Positions 34,577 through 43,746 of a stretch of 64,000 bases of DNA are shown here, piece by piece. Source of the DNA: Tabrizicola_A sp964393035 (lineage in GTDB: Bacteria; Pseudomonadota; Alphaproteobacteria; Rhodobacterales; Rhodobacteraceae); assembly GCA_964393035.1 (NCBI GenBank), contig CAYMRX010000005.1, positions 310,001 through 374,000 on the forward strand, read 5' to 3'. Positions within the stretch are counted from its first letter, which is position 1. Each line of letters opens with the position of its first letter. The notes under the pieces were generated by a model, which was not told the origin of the DNA, ran no database searches, and worked only from the letters and a program-made list of their open reading frames with translations. A program made the translations under genes and the position numbers.

Positions 34577-34887
34577 TGAGTGCCTTCGCTGACGCTCTCG
34601 GGGTCCTGTTCCTCGATGCCAATCTCTCGGTCGAGATTTGGCACCGGGACAGCGAGGGGCAGTTTACGCGCGCCCGGGGCATCCTGCGCCGTCCTGACGA
34701 GATCACCGAGTTCGGCGCGGCGCGGCTTCTCTCCGACACCACCCGGATCGATGTCCGGGTGGCGGACATTCCTGACCCTCGACCGCAGGAGCAGATCCTG
34801 ATCGGGGACGAAACCTTCCTGATCCAGAGCGAGCCGCGCCGCGACCGCGAGCGGCTGGTCTGGATCATTGAGCTGACCCCCGCATGA
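34576..34887 (+). CDS. Head-tail attachment protein (lambda FII-like)
   Basis: A 103-residue beta-rich protein (VRVADIPDPRPQEQILIGDETFLIQSEPRRDRERLVWIIELTPA in strands). Size and location between capsid and DUF6441 fit the lambda FII-like attachment protein. Function is inferred mainly from gene order. Confidence 0.7.
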   Translation: MSAFADALGVLFLDANLSVEIWHRDSEGQFTRARGILRRPDEITEFGAARLLSDTTRIDVRVADIPDPRPQEQILIGDETFLIQSEPRRDRERLVWIIELTPA

Positions 34888-35516
34888 AACTTGGCCTCGA
34901 GATCACCTCGGACCTCGTCGCCATGATGGCGGCCGAGATCAACACGGGCGAAAAGGCCGTGAGTGCCGCGATGCGGGAGGCCGGCACCGATCTGAAATCC
35001 GCCTGGCGCGGGCAGATCGCGCAAGCGGGTCTTGGGCTGCGGCTTGGCCGCACCATTCGGTCAGAGACCTACCCCAAGGGTCAGCCCAGCCTGAATGCGG
35101 CGGCTCTGGTCTGGTCGAACGCGCCGGTGATCGTCGGGGCGCATGACTCCGGGCTCCTGATCCGCTCGAAGAACGGGTTCTGGCTGGCGATCCCGACGGC
35201 GGCCGCGGGCAAATCCGCGCGGGGCGGTCGGATAACGCCGGGCGAATGGGAGCGCCGGCGTGGGCTACGGCTGCAGTTCGTCTATCGCCGCACGGGCCCG
35301 AGTCTGCTGGTTGCGGAGGGTCGGTTGAATAGTCGCGGGCTTGGCGTCGCCTCCCGTGCGAAATCCGGTCAGGGGCGGGCCACCGTGCCGATCTTCCTCT
35401 TGGTCCGGCAGGTGAAGCTCGCCAAGCGGCTGGATCTGGCGCGGGATGCCGAGCGGGCGCAGGCGGCGGTTTCGGGGTTGATCGTGGCGAATTGGGGAAA
35501 TGGGCGGCTGGGCTGA
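34884..35516 (+). CDS. DUF6441 family protein (tail completion, gpZ-like position)
   Basis: A 210-residue protein of the DUF6441 type: INTGEKAVSAAMREAGTDLKSAWRGQI, then IRSKNGFWLAIPT and RRRGLRLQFVYRRTGPSLLV. It occupies the lambda gpZ position before the tail terminator, so a role in head-tail joining is likely. It overlaps the gene before by 4 bases. Confidence 0.8.
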   Translation: MKLGLEITSDLVAMMAAEINTGEKAVSAAMREAGTDLKSAWRGQIAQAGLGLRLGRTIRSETYPKGQPSLNAAALVWSNAPVIVGAHDSGLLIRSKNGFWLAIPTAAAGKSARGGRITPGEWERRRGLRLQFVYRRTGPSLLVAEGRLNSRGLGVASRAKSGQGRATVPIFLLVRQVKLAKRLDLARDAERAQAAVSGLIVANWGNGRLG

Positions 35517-35643
35517 GCACGATTTGATACCTCGTTTCGGCCCATCGTTCAGTCGAAGTTCAAGTTGCCCATTGACAAATCAAGACGTAAGGCCCCATCT
35601 TGCCCGTGGAGGCTTTGCGGTGGCGACATTGCATTGCCTTTTT
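35517..35643. other. Short low-GC gap beside the DUF3800 gene
   Basis: The base composition drops here compared with the structural genes on the left. No gene is visible. It is the boundary of the inserted DUF3800 unit, which probably brought this DNA with it. Confidence 0.4.
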
Positions 35644-36507
35644 TTATTTTTGACCGCCTGCTTGTGGTCGCAGATCCTTAATTTCCTTGATTCCCCAAAC
35701 GGCGTGCCCGCCTTCTGTTGTATGGCAATATCGCATTCGTTTGATCACATCCACGAGCGGGGCGAGTTCCGGACGGGTTGATGCTGGCATTCGTGCCAAA
35801 CGAAGGCCCCAACTAATTACATAGGCCAAGAGGTCTGCCAGTTGAACAAGCGGTGTCAAATCTGAGTGGACGAAGAACGGCTCTGGCACAATTAGACGCG
35901 ACCGTGTTCGGCCATTCGTGGTTCGTTTGAAGTAACGCGAGATCTGGCCAAGCAGGACGTGGCTTGCCGTCTTGTCGAGTTCGTCAAACACCAGAAAACC
36001 CATTGGGTCGCCCGTGGTCTGGTTCAGAAAGTGGTAGTAACGTTCAAGGAAGAACGCATAATCCTTCCGCATCTCATCGCCGTTTGGAGGCCGTGGAGCG
36101 CCCTTTGGTACCATCGTCGCAAAAACACGACCACCATGCGTTCGGGCCAAGTTCAGGACAAACTCGCAGTAAGAGATTTTCGCTTGTGCCAGAGCCGTCA
36201 GACGAGCGCGCGTCGGATGCTCCCCATCCTCAAGCATCTCTTTAGCAAGGCGTCTCCGCTCGTCACCGACGAACGGGTCCATTTGGGCCGCGTGCTTGTA
36301 TGCCTTCTTCTTGAGAAGTTCCTTGGCCTTAGCCTCGGCACCATAGGCATCAAATAAGCGCATTCCGAAGAAATGCAGCTGCGCATCGGATATCTGACAG
36401 ATAAGCGGCCATATCTGACGATCCTCAATGGCGAGACCTGCGAGTACCTCAAAAGGGGATTCTCGCTGATCTTGGCCTGACTCATCAACAAACATCGCCC
36501 AACTCAA
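35644..36507 (-). CDS. DUF3800 domain protein (accessory gene in the tail module)
   Basis: A 287-residue protein with DUF3800 features: MFVDESGQDQ at the start (acidic residue of an RNase-H-like fold), VFDELDKTASHVLLGQISRYF in the middle, and HSDLTPLVQLADLLAYVI near the end. It is antisense to the tail genes, of lower GC content, and interrupts the usual order between DUF6441 and the tail terminator. DUF3800 proteins are often found near defence or mobile genes; the exact function is unknown. Confidence 0.85.
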   Translation of the reverse strand: MSWAMFVDESGQDQRESPFEVLAGLAIEDRQIWPLICQISDAQLHFFGMRLFDAYGAEAKAKELLKKKAYKHAAQMDPFVGDERRRLAKEMLEDGEHPTRARLTALAQAKISYCEFVLNLARTHGGRVFATMVPKGAPRPPNGDEMRKDYAFFLERYYHFLNQTTGDPMGFLVFDELDKTASHVLLGQISRYFKRTTNGRTRSRLIVPEPFFVHSDLTPLVQLADLLAYVISWGLRLARMPASTRPELAPLVDVIKRMRYCHTTEGGHAVWGIKEIKDLRPQAGGQK

Positions 36508-36680
36508 CGTCGATCTCCCATTCTTAGAGTCGCAAATTGAATGGAATGGCGAAAGAAAACAATCAGCCAGTTTTCCATCGGTCCCATCATCGCGCCATCA
36601 CGTCGGCGCCCTTGGCTTTGCTGCCCCGTCTGGTCGACATGGAGGTGGTGACCTTGCGCTGGCATCTTCAAGGACCACCC

Positions 36681-37100
36681 GTGCCCACCCTCCGCGAAAC
36701 CATCCTCGCCTCACTCTTCGCGCGGCTTTCGGCATTGCCAGCCACCGTCTTGCGCGGCGATGTGCTACCCGAACGCATCCCCGCTGCAGGCCTGCTGATC
36801 CTGCGCGATGGCGAACCGGGCGAACCCGAAGTCACGCTGTCGCCCCTGCGCTACCACTACCAGCACCGCGCCGAGATCGAGGCGGTCGTGCAGGGCGCTG
36901 CCCGTGATGCCGCCTTCGACACGCTCTGCGCCAGCATCGGCGCGGCAATTAACGCCGACCGCACGCTGGGCGGTCTTTGCGACTGGGTCGAGACGGAGGC
37001 CCCACGGCCAGTCGATCTGCCGGTCGAGGGTGCGGCGAGCCTGAAAGCGGCCGTGATCCCGGTCTTCCTGCATTATTCCACGGCTGATCCGTTCGTTTGA
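36681..37100 (+). CDS. Tail terminator candidate (gpU-like position)
   Basis: A 139-residue protein from GTG 36681 (AGGA about 6 bases before); upstream in-frame ATGs at 36639 and 36546 encode poor sequence probably derived from the DUF3800 insertion. It contains VPTLRETILASLFARLSALPATVLRGDVLPERIP and a strand-rich end, as in siphovirus tail terminators. Position before the tail tube gene supports this. Confidence 0.65.
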   Translation: MPTLRETILASLFARLSALPATVLRGDVLPERIPAAGLLILRDGEPGEPEVTLSPLRYHYQHRAEIEAVVQGAARDAAFDTLCASIGAAINADRTLGGLCDWVETEAPRPVDLPVEGAASLKAAVIPVFLHYSTADPFV

Positions 37101-37988
37101 CTAGTTCGCATTCAACCCGAACGGGGCGCGCGTATGCAGGCGCGACTTCCAGCTATTCTCCCGGGAGATCACCTCCTCCGCCGACAGGTCCGGTGCGAGC
37201 CGTTCGAGAATTGTGAATCGGAAATTCTGCGGGTCCCGGTCTCGCAGTTCGCGGTTTCCGCCATGTCCGTCGCGCGCGTAGGTCAACCAACGTCCGAGCA
37301 GATTGTCGTGACCGTAGGCAGAGCCGACATAAGATTTTCCGTCCCGCTCATCGAAGATGAGGTAGATGCCGCGCCACTCCGACAGGCGGGTACGCCAGCT
37401 CGCAGGCAGCACGGCAAGCTGCGCGACGTTCAGATCGATCTCGTGCCAATCCGGTGGAGCGGCGGAGAAGGCGCTTTCTTCAAGTATGGAACGAACTGGA
37501 AAGGTGCCACGGTCCAATAGGCGGAACCAGGAGCGTTCCGGTGGAGGAAAGTCGATAACGAGCTTTCCGCTCCAGTTCGCATAAGCTTCCAGGGGCTCGA
37601 AGGAGAATTGTCGAACGGTATTTACCTTCGCGGCCCATTGTGCGGTGAAACCTTCATAACCGAAGCCGCGCAAGGATTGGTTCTCGGGAATGGCCCAGAA
37701 AGCGTCAAGATCGAGATTACGGCTTTCGCCAATGCGGTAAAGGCCGACGAAATGTGCAGTGCCCGGACGAAGACCAAGGAAGCTAGCCAAATAGCGGGCA
37801 CGGCTTAGTGCTTTTTCCGGTCGACCTGGGACAGAATGGTAAGCCTCGAACAACTCAGGGCGTTCGCTGATGAGCCATGGCATGACCTTGGCCAGGTTTG
37901 GTTCAAACGGCCGATGCCGGATGAGGACGACGTTGTCTTTGGCATCGGGATCAATGTCCGCAATCCGTAAGATGTCTTTGAAGTCCAT
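37101..37988 (-). CDS. GIY-YIG nuclease family protein (accessory gene)
   Basis: A 295-residue protein. The C-terminal third is a GIY-YIG nuclease: WRGIYLIFDERDGKSYVGSAYG, then LLGRWLTYARDGHGGN and the catalytic Glu region ISRENSWKSRLHTR. The N-terminal 200 residues are an unidentified domain with FVGLYRIGESRNLDLDAFW. It is antisense between the tail terminator and the tail tube gene and has lower GC. It could be a homing-type or antiphage nuclease. Confidence 0.85.
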   Translation of the reverse strand: MDFKDILRIADIDPDAKDNVVLIRHRPFEPNLAKVMPWLISERPELFEAYHSVPGRPEKALSRARYLASFLGLRPGTAHFVGLYRIGESRNLDLDAFWAIPENQSLRGFGYEGFTAQWAAKVNTVRQFSFEPLEAYANWSGKLVIDFPPPERSWFRLLDRGTFPVRSILEESAFSAAPPDWHEIDLNVAQLAVLPASWRTRLSEWRGIYLIFDERDGKSYVGSAYGHDNLLGRWLTYARDGHGGNRELRDRDPQNFRFTILERLAPDLSAEEVISRENSWKSRLHTRAPFGLNAN

Positions 37989-38084
37989 GGATTTGGCCCG
38001 GATTGCGTCTTTGGTTTGAGCCTACAGGGTTCAAAGTGACGAGACAACGCGACCTTCCAACCGCCAGTATTGAAGGAGAACATG

Positions 38085-39023
38085 ATGGCACGAGCCCATG
38101 GGGCGCGGGCGCAGATGGCGCTTGCGTTTGAGACCACCTATGGCACCGCGCCCACAACGGGCTATCGCACGGTGCCTTTCGCCAGCACGACGCTCGGCTC
38201 TGAACAGCCGCTGATTGCCTCAGAGCTTCTGGGCCAGGGACGTGATCCGCTGGCCCCGCTCAAGGACGCGGTGACGGCCGATGGCGATGTCGTGGTGCCG
38301 CTTGATGTCGAGAACTTCGGCCTTTGGCTGAAGGCGGCCTTCGGGGCGCCGACCACCACCGGCACCACGCCGAAGACCCATACGTTCCAGTCAGGAGGCT
38401 GGGCGCTGCCAAGCATGGCCATCGAGACAGGTATGCCGGAGGTACCGCGCTATGCGATGTACACGGGCTGCGTTTGCGATCAGCTCAGTTGGCAGATGGC
38501 GCGCTCGGGACTGCTGACCGCGACGGCGCGCCTGGTGGCCCAAGGCGAGAGCGTCGCTGCCGCCACGGCCGCAGGCACGCCCACATCGCTTTCCCTGCAG
38601 CGCTTTGGCCACTTCAACGGATCGATCAGTCGCAACGGGGTGGCGCTTGGCAATGTCATCTCAGCCGAGGTGACTTATTCCAACGGGCTCGACCGGATCG
38701 AGACCATCCGCTCGGATGGCAAGATCGAGGGGGTTGATCCCGGCATGGCGGCGCTGACCGGCAAGATTGAGGCCCGCTTTGCCGACACGACGCTGATCAC
38801 CCAAGCCATGGACGGCACACCTTGCGAGTTGGTCTTCGCTTGGAGCCTTGGGGCCAATGCCAGCTTCAGCTTTACCGCGCATGCCGTCTATCTGCCCCGC
38901 CCGCGGATCGAGATCCCAGGCCCACAGGGCATCCAGGCCACCTTTGACTGGCAGGCTGCCAAGGCAGCAAGCCCCGCCCGCCTCTGTACTGCCACCCTCA
39001 TCAACACTGTCACCTCCTATTGA
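38085..39023 (+). CDS. Phage tail tube protein
   Basis: A 312-residue protein: GARAQMALAFETTYGTAP at the start, GDVVVPLDVENFGLWLKAAFGAP, then TYSNGLDRIETIRSDGKIEGVDPG and a C-terminal beta domain. This is the layout of lambda gpV-type tube proteins. GAAGGAG precedes the start. It lies directly before the chaperone pair and the tape measure, the expected order. Confidence 0.88.
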   Translation: MARAHGARAQMALAFETTYGTAPTTGYRTVPFASTTLGSEQPLIASELLGQGRDPLAPLKDAVTADGDVVVPLDVENFGLWLKAAFGAPTTTGTTPKTHTFQSGGWALPSMAIETGMPEVPRYAMYTGCVCDQLSWQMARSGLLTATARLVAQGESVAAATAAGTPTSLSLQRFGHFNGSISRNGVALGNVISAEVTYSNGLDRIETIRSDGKIEGVDPGMAALTGKIEARFADTTLITQAMDGTPCELVFAWSLGANASFSFTAHAVYLPRPRIEIPGPQGIQATFDWQAAKAASPARLCTATLINTVTSY

Positions 39024-39039
39024 GAGGATCTCTTCCGCC

Positions 39040-39713
39040 ATGCTGACCCTTGATCTTTCCAGCGCGCCGTCCTGGTGCGACCTCCTCCCCGGCCTGCGGG
39101 TCAAACTCCGGCCGCTGACCACGGCGCTGATGGTCGCCAGTCGCGCGGATCCCGCGATTGCCGCGCTCACAGAGGGGACGGCGCCTGAAGAGGCGGCGCT
39201 TGCCATGGCCAAGGCGCTGGCACGACGCGCGATCCTCGACTGGGACGGCGTTGGCGATGTCTCTGGTGAGACCTTGCCGGTCAGCCCCGAGGCGATCGAC
39301 GCGCTTCTTGATCTCTGGCCAGTCTTCGAGGCTTTCCAGACCCGCTATGTCGCCAAGGGCCTCCTGCTAGATGCCGAAAAAAACGTCTCACCGCCCTTGC
39401 CGATTGGGAGTTCGGCGGGGGCGGTGGCTATTGCGCCGCTTGTGGGCCCGTCTGCCCCGACTGCCCCGCAAGGCTGAACGCGCCGCAGACTTGGGAGGGC
39501 GCGCAAGTCTGGGACCTCGTTCAGCGCCTGGGCGGGCAGCTGCGCCTCATCACCGGTGCGGTGATCGGCTGGGATATGGCGGCCGCACTGGCCCTCGGGG
39601 CGGCGCTTGGCATTCCGGCGCTGGCGGTTGCGGAGCTCTTACCGCCCATCGAGGCGGTGATGGTGCGCAAGATCAATGAAGCGATGCAGGCCGAGGCTGG
39701 CGGCCTCACCTGA
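39040..39713 (+). CDS. Tail assembly chaperone pair, with -1 frameshift (G and G-T)
   Basis: Frame 0 (39040-39477) encodes a 145-residue chaperone (LTLDLSSAPSWCDLLPGLRVKLRPLTTALM). At 39378-39384 lies A_AAA_AAC in the exact frame, the classic slippery heptamer. After a -1 shift, reading continues as KKRLTALADWEFGG, through CAACGPVCPDC and LNAPQTWEGAQVWDLVQRLGG to TGA at 39711-39713, giving a 224-residue fusion. The -1 frame has no usable start of its own. Position between tail tube and tape measure equals lambda G/G-T. Confidence 0.85.
39378..39384 (+). promoter_or_regulatory. Slippery site for -1 ribosomal frameshifting
   Basis: A_AAA_AAC, with AAA and AAC as the zero-frame codons (39379-39381, 39382-39384). 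This is one of the strongest -1 slippery heptamers in bacteria. The following GC-rich stretch (a run of Gly codons near 39410-39430) may fold to stimulate shifting. Confidence 0.85.
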
Positions 39714-39761
39714 CCTCGTTCCCGTTTGGAACGCGGTGATAAACCCCGAGGATATCTCTGA

Positions 39762-42221
39762 ATGTCAGAAAAACGCGTCTCCGTGCGGCTTGTCACTGTC
39801 GGCGGCCGCCAAGTGCGGGCCGAGCTTGAAGGGATCGGCGAGGCGGGCGCGCGCGGCTTTGGCCGGCTCTCCTCCGAGATGATGGCCGCCAATACGCGGC
39901 TCGCGGGTTTTGCCAGCAGGGCGGGGATTGCGCTCGCCGCCCTGACCGCAGCCGCCACGGCAGCCGGTGTGGCGATGATCCGCTCGGGTCTCGAGGTGAT
40001 CGGCGCGCAGGCGGATATGGCGGTCTCGCTTGGCACGACGGTGGAAAGCCTGCAGGTCTTGACCTGGGCGGGGAAATTGGCCGGGGTCTCACTCGGAGAA
40101 ATCGAACAGGCAACGAAGAAGCTGACGACGCGGCTTTCTGAGGCGGCGACGGGGTCGGGCACGGCGGTGAAGGCGCTGGCGCGTTTGAACCTGACGGCGA
40201 CGGATCTGCAGGCCCAGCCTTTGGATCAGCGGATCGTGGCGATCCAGGAGGCCTTGAACAGGCTTGTCCCGGAGGCCGAGCGCGCGGCCGTGGCCTCGGA
40301 CCTTTTTGGCGACAAGGCGGCCCTGGCGTTCCTGCGGGTCGATCCCGCGACCTTGCGCGAGGCGGCGAAAGATGTGCGCGACTTTGGCGTGGCGGTGAGT
40401 GCCACGGATGCAGTCCAGATCGAGCGGACGGGGGATGCGCTTGCGAAGCTGAGCCTGATCTGGCTTGGCCTCACGAACCGGCTGACGGCGGCGGTCGCGC
40501 CTGCCTTGGAAGCGGTGGCCAATGCACTGGCCGACATGGCGCGCGGCACCGGCCCGCTCGGACAGGCGATCAACGGGATCTTCGACAATCTGGGGCGGCT
40601 TGCAACCTATGCCAGCACATTCGCCGCGCTGATGGCCGGACGCTGGGTCTTGGGGTTGGCCGCGGCCGCGCTTTCGGTGCGAGGCCTCGCTACGGCGCTG
40701 GTTGCCCTACGCGGCGCACTTATCCGTACTGGCATTGGTGCGCTGATCGTTGGTGCGGGGGAACTCGTCTACCAGTTCACGCAACTCGTCGGCAAAGTCG
40801 GCGGGGTTGGCGCGGCTTTTGGCCTCTTGCGCGATGTGGCGGCGGAGGCCTGGGATCGTCTGGCGCAGGCCGCAACAGCCTCTTGGTCCCGTGTCGAGGC
40901 CGGTTGGGCTGGCGCGCAGGCCATGATCTACGAGGGACTGCAATCCGCACTCGCCGCCGTGGTGGGCTGGGGCAATTCTGCCGTGGGCAGCTTCCAGGGC
41001 GCCTTTGATGCGGTAAAGGCAATCTGGGGCGCATTGCCACAGGCGATCGGGGATTTTGCTTATCAGGCCGCGAACGGTCTGATCGATGGCGTCGAGGCGA
41101 TGTTGAATGCCGTCGTCACCCGGATCAACCGCTTCATCGAAGGCTTGAACGCGGCGCTGGACCTGCTGCCTGACTGGGCCACAGGTGAAGGTGGCATCAA
41201 GATCGGTACGCTTGATGCCGTCGATCTTGGGGGCATTGCAAATCCTTTTGAGGGTGCCGCGACCGCTGCGGGCGCGGCGGCGGCTGATGCCTTCCGCGCC
41301 GCGATGGGCAAGACCTATGTCGACACGCCCGACCTCTTCGGTGGCATGGCAGCGGCGGCGCGCACCCGCGCGGATGGCTATGCCGAGGCGGCGGGGATGC
41401 TGTCGGAGGCGGCATCACAGCCGATGACAGCTTGGGCCGCCCTGAAATCTGCGATCTTCGGCGCGGGCACCGAGGGGGACGCAGCCTTGGAGCAGGCCGC
41501 CATTGCCGCCGACGCGCTGTCGGAGGGTTTGGAGACTGCCGGCAAGTCCGCCGGTGGGGCTGGAGGGACTGCGAAGAAGGCGGCGGACGAGGCGGCCACC
41601 GGCTGGGCTGCGGTCACGAAGTCGCTCTCTGACTATGCCAAGGGCGCGATGGACTGGGGCAAGGGCCTTGGCGAGACGCTGACCGGGGCCTTCTCCTCGG
41701 CAGAAAACGCGTTCCGGCAGTTTGTCACCACCGGCAAGTTCGACTTCAGATCGCTCATCTCCTCGATCCTGGCCGATCTTGCGGTGCTGTCGTTCAAACG
41801 CGCGGTGCTCGGACCGATCGCGGATGCGCTGTCCTTTGCCTTTGGTGGCGGGAGCTTTCTTGACGGCCTCGTGGCGCATAATGGGGCCGTGGTCGGCGCA
41901 ACTGGGTCCTCCCGATCCGTCCCTGCCTTGGTCTTCGCAGGGGCACCACGGATGCATGAGGGGGGCTGGGCAGGCCTCAAACCCGATGAGGTGCCGGCCA
42001 TCTTGCAGCGCGGGGAGCGGGTGCTGAACCGTCGCGAGGCCGCCATCTATGGCCGGGGCGGCAGCGCTGGTGCGGGCGTGACCGTCAACATCGACGCGCG
42101 CGGGGCGCAGGTGGGTGTGGCCGAGCAGATCAATGCGAAACTGCGGGCGGCGATCCCGGAGATCGCCCGCATTGCGAAGGAAAGCGTGGCCGATGGCCGG
42201 CGCAGAGGTCAGGGGATCTGA
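39762..42221 (+). CDS. Tail tape measure protein
   Basis: An 819-residue protein, the longest of the tail genes, which sets tail length. Helical, Ala-rich N-terminal half with coiled-coil segments (LKTL-like AVSLGTTVESLQVLTWAGKL), hydrophobic segments near 210-300 (LATYASTFAALMAGRWVLGLA), and a C-terminus ending with DEVPAILQRGERVLNRREA, common in lambda-type tape measures. Length would suit a tail of about 120 nm by the usual 1.5 angstrom per residue rule. Confidence 0.93.
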   Translation: MSEKRVSVRLVTVGGRQVRAELEGIGEAGARGFGRLSSEMMAANTRLAGFASRAGIALAALTAAATAAGVAMIRSGLEVIGAQADMAVSLGTTVESLQVLTWAGKLAGVSLGEIEQATKKLTTRLSEAATGSGTAVKALARLNLTATDLQAQPLDQRIVAIQEALNRLVPEAERAAVASDLFGDKAALAFLRVDPATLREAAKDVRDFGVAVSATDAVQIERTGDALAKLSLIWLGLTNRLTAAVAPALEAVANALADMARGTGPLGQAINGIFDNLGRLATYASTFAALMAGRWVLGLAAAALSVRGLATALVALRGALIRTGIGALIVGAGELVYQFTQLVGKVGGVGAAFGLLRDVAAEAWDRLAQAATASWSRVEAGWAGAQAMIYEGLQSALAAVVGWGNSAVGSFQGAFDAVKAIWGALPQAIGDFAYQAANGLIDGVEAMLNAVVTRINRFIEGLNAALDLLPDWATGEGGIKIGTLDAVDLGGIANPFEGAATAAGAAAADAFRAAMGKTYVDTPDLFGGMAAAARTRADGYAEAAGMLSEAASQPMTAWAALKSAIFGAGTEGDAALEQAAIAADALSEGLETAGKSAGGAGGTAKKAADEAATGWAAVTKSLSDYAKGAMDWGKGLGETLTGAFSSAENAFRQFVTTGKFDFRSLISSILADLAVLSFKRAVLGPIADALSFAFGGGSFLDGLVAHNGAVVGATGSSRSVPALVFAGAPRMHEGGWAGLKPDEVPAILQRGERVLNRREAAIYGRGGSAGAGVTVNIDARGAQVGVAEQINAKLRAAIPEIARIAKESVADGRRRGQGI

Positions 42222-42223
42222 GC

Positions 42224-42811
42224 ATGGCGTTTCCGATCTTGCCTTTGACGCTGGTGACCTCGCTCGAGCGGCGGCTGGTCACATCGGTGGCCGAGGCGCG
42301 GTCCCCCTTTACCGGCACGTCGCAAATCCAAGACTGGGGTGCGTCGTGGTGGGAGTATCAGATCGAGATGGCGGTGAGCCAAGGGGCCAATGCCCGGCGG
42401 CTCTCGGCCTTCTTCACGGCCCTTGGCGGGCTCAGGGGGCGGTTCTTGTTCGCCGATCCCTCGATCGAGGTGCCGCTGGCGGTGGGTCCTCCTTACGTCA
42501 CCGCGGCCCAAAGTGCTGGCGCATCGACCTTGCAAACCGCCGGTTGGGGGCTGGGGCTCCGCGCCGGGGATTTCTTCCAACTCGGCGCAGATGTGACGAC
42601 CCGGCTGTATCAACTGACGGCGGATGTGACGCCCATTGGCAGCGAAGCGGCTCTGGCCTTCGTGCCGCCACTCCGGGCCTCGGTGCCGGTCGGCACGCTG
42701 CTTGGTCTTGATGCCCCGTCGGTCCTGTTGCGGCTGACGGCCCCGGTACCAACGGTGATTGGTCGGGCCGACCAGCATCGCTTCACCTTCTCGGCGCGCG
42801 AAGCACTTTGA
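42224..42811 (+). CDS. Minor tail protein (distal tail candidate)
   Basis: A 195-residue protein: SLERRLVTSVAEARSPFTGTSQIQDWGASWWEYQIEM, then FLFADPSIEVPLAVG and a beta-rich C-terminus. It follows the tape measure after a 2-base gap, where the distal tail protein normally lies. Function inferred from order and fold pattern. Confidence 0.75.
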   Translation: MAFPILPLTLVTSLERRLVTSVAEARSPFTGTSQIQDWGASWWEYQIEMAVSQGANARRLSAFFTALGGLRGRFLFADPSIEVPLAVGPPYVTAAQSAGASTLQTAGWGLGLRAGDFFQLGADVTTRLYQLTADVTPIGSEAALAFVPPLRASVPVGTLLGLDAPSVLLRLTAPVPTVIGRADQHRFTFSAREAL

Positions 42812-42851
42812 CACTTCGTCCTCTGCTGGCAACGATCTCGAAAGCTCCCCG

Positions 42852-43412
42852 ATGTCGCGCGATCTTACCGCCGCCTTTGCTTCTGCACTGGCGGATCAGA
42901 CCCTGCGGCCGGTGCTCCTTTTTGAGGGGCAGTTTGCTTCTGGCTGGGTGCGGATCTGGTCGGGGCTTGGGGAGATCAGCTGGAACGGCGAGACCTGGTC
43001 CGGGGCGGGCTCGCTTCTGGGCCTCGGCTCCTTGGATGAGACCGGCGAGGTTGTTGCTGGCGGCACGGCGATCTCGCTGTCCGGCGTGCCGCTGGACCTC
43101 GTGCAAATGGCGATCGAGGAGGCGCGCCAAGGCTTGCCGGGCCGGATTTGGCTTGGGCTTCTGGCCGAGGATGGCAGCATCATCGCCAATCCGGTTCAGG
43201 CTTTCTCGGGTCGCCTCGATGTGCCGGAGATCAAGGATGATGCCGACACCTGCACGATCACCATCAGTTATGAAAGCCGCCTCATTGATCTGACGGTGGC
43301 CCGGACCTGGCGCTACACGCATGAGAGCCAGCAGGTGTTATTCCCTGGAGATCTGGGGTTTGAATATGTCACTGCGATCCAGGATCGGGAGATTACTTGG
43401 GGGCGGGGGTGA
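42852..43412 (+). CDS. Minor tail protein (hub candidate)
   Basis: A 186-residue beta-rich protein: VRIWSGLGEISWNGETWSGAGSLLGLGSL, then FSGRLDVPEIKDDADTCTITISYESRLIDL. It fits the small baseplate-hub protein of lambda-like phages (gpL-like position). The ATG at 42852 was chosen because the upstream extension overlaps out-of-frame sequence. Confidence 0.72.
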   Translation: MSRDLTAAFASALADQTLRPVLLFEGQFASGWVRIWSGLGEISWNGETWSGAGSLLGLGSLDETGEVVAGGTAISLSGVPLDLVQMAIEEARQGLPGRIWLGLLAEDGSIIANPVQAFSGRLDVPEIKDDADTCTITISYESRLIDLTVARTWRYTHESQQVLFPGDLGFEYVTAIQDREITWGRG

Positions 43413-43746
43413 GAGGGATGAAACTATTGTAAAATATGGAGATCGGTGCACTTTATGCACATTTTGAAAATCCCGACACCAGCCGGAATTTTGCAACACT
43501 GTGACGCACTTATCCTACGCCTTCCTACATGCGGAAATTTATTATCATTATATAACAAAGAGATGGAATTCATGCCTATTTTTTAGGCAAAATATCCAAA
43601 CGTCTGATGTCACTCAATTTTTACATCTACCTCTTGCTCAACCCCCAGAGATATCCACAGATTCTGTGGAGCCTTCTCCTCTTGCGCTTGGCGCCTATCT
43701 GGCGGCTGGAACATGAGGGGTGAGTCGATCCAAAGGACATCACGAT
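43413..43746. promoter_or_regulatory. AT-rich gap with three inverted repeats
   Basis: This 330-base stretch is far richer in A+T than the tail genes on both sides. It contains GTGCA-CTTTA-TGCAC (43446-43460), GCCTA-TTTTT-TAGGC (43574-43588) and a perfect palindrome CCACAGA-T-TCTGTGG (43655-43669) next to a near match to a DnaA box. A 71-codon open frame at 43501-43716 has no clear ribosome-binding site and is not counted as a gene. A promoter/operator or a decayed inserted gene is possible. Confidence 0.5.

Noticed and set aside
43501..43716. A 71-codon frame in the AT-rich tail gap
   Set aside because: GTG start without a ribosome-binding site, unusual composition, and crossed by inverted repeats.
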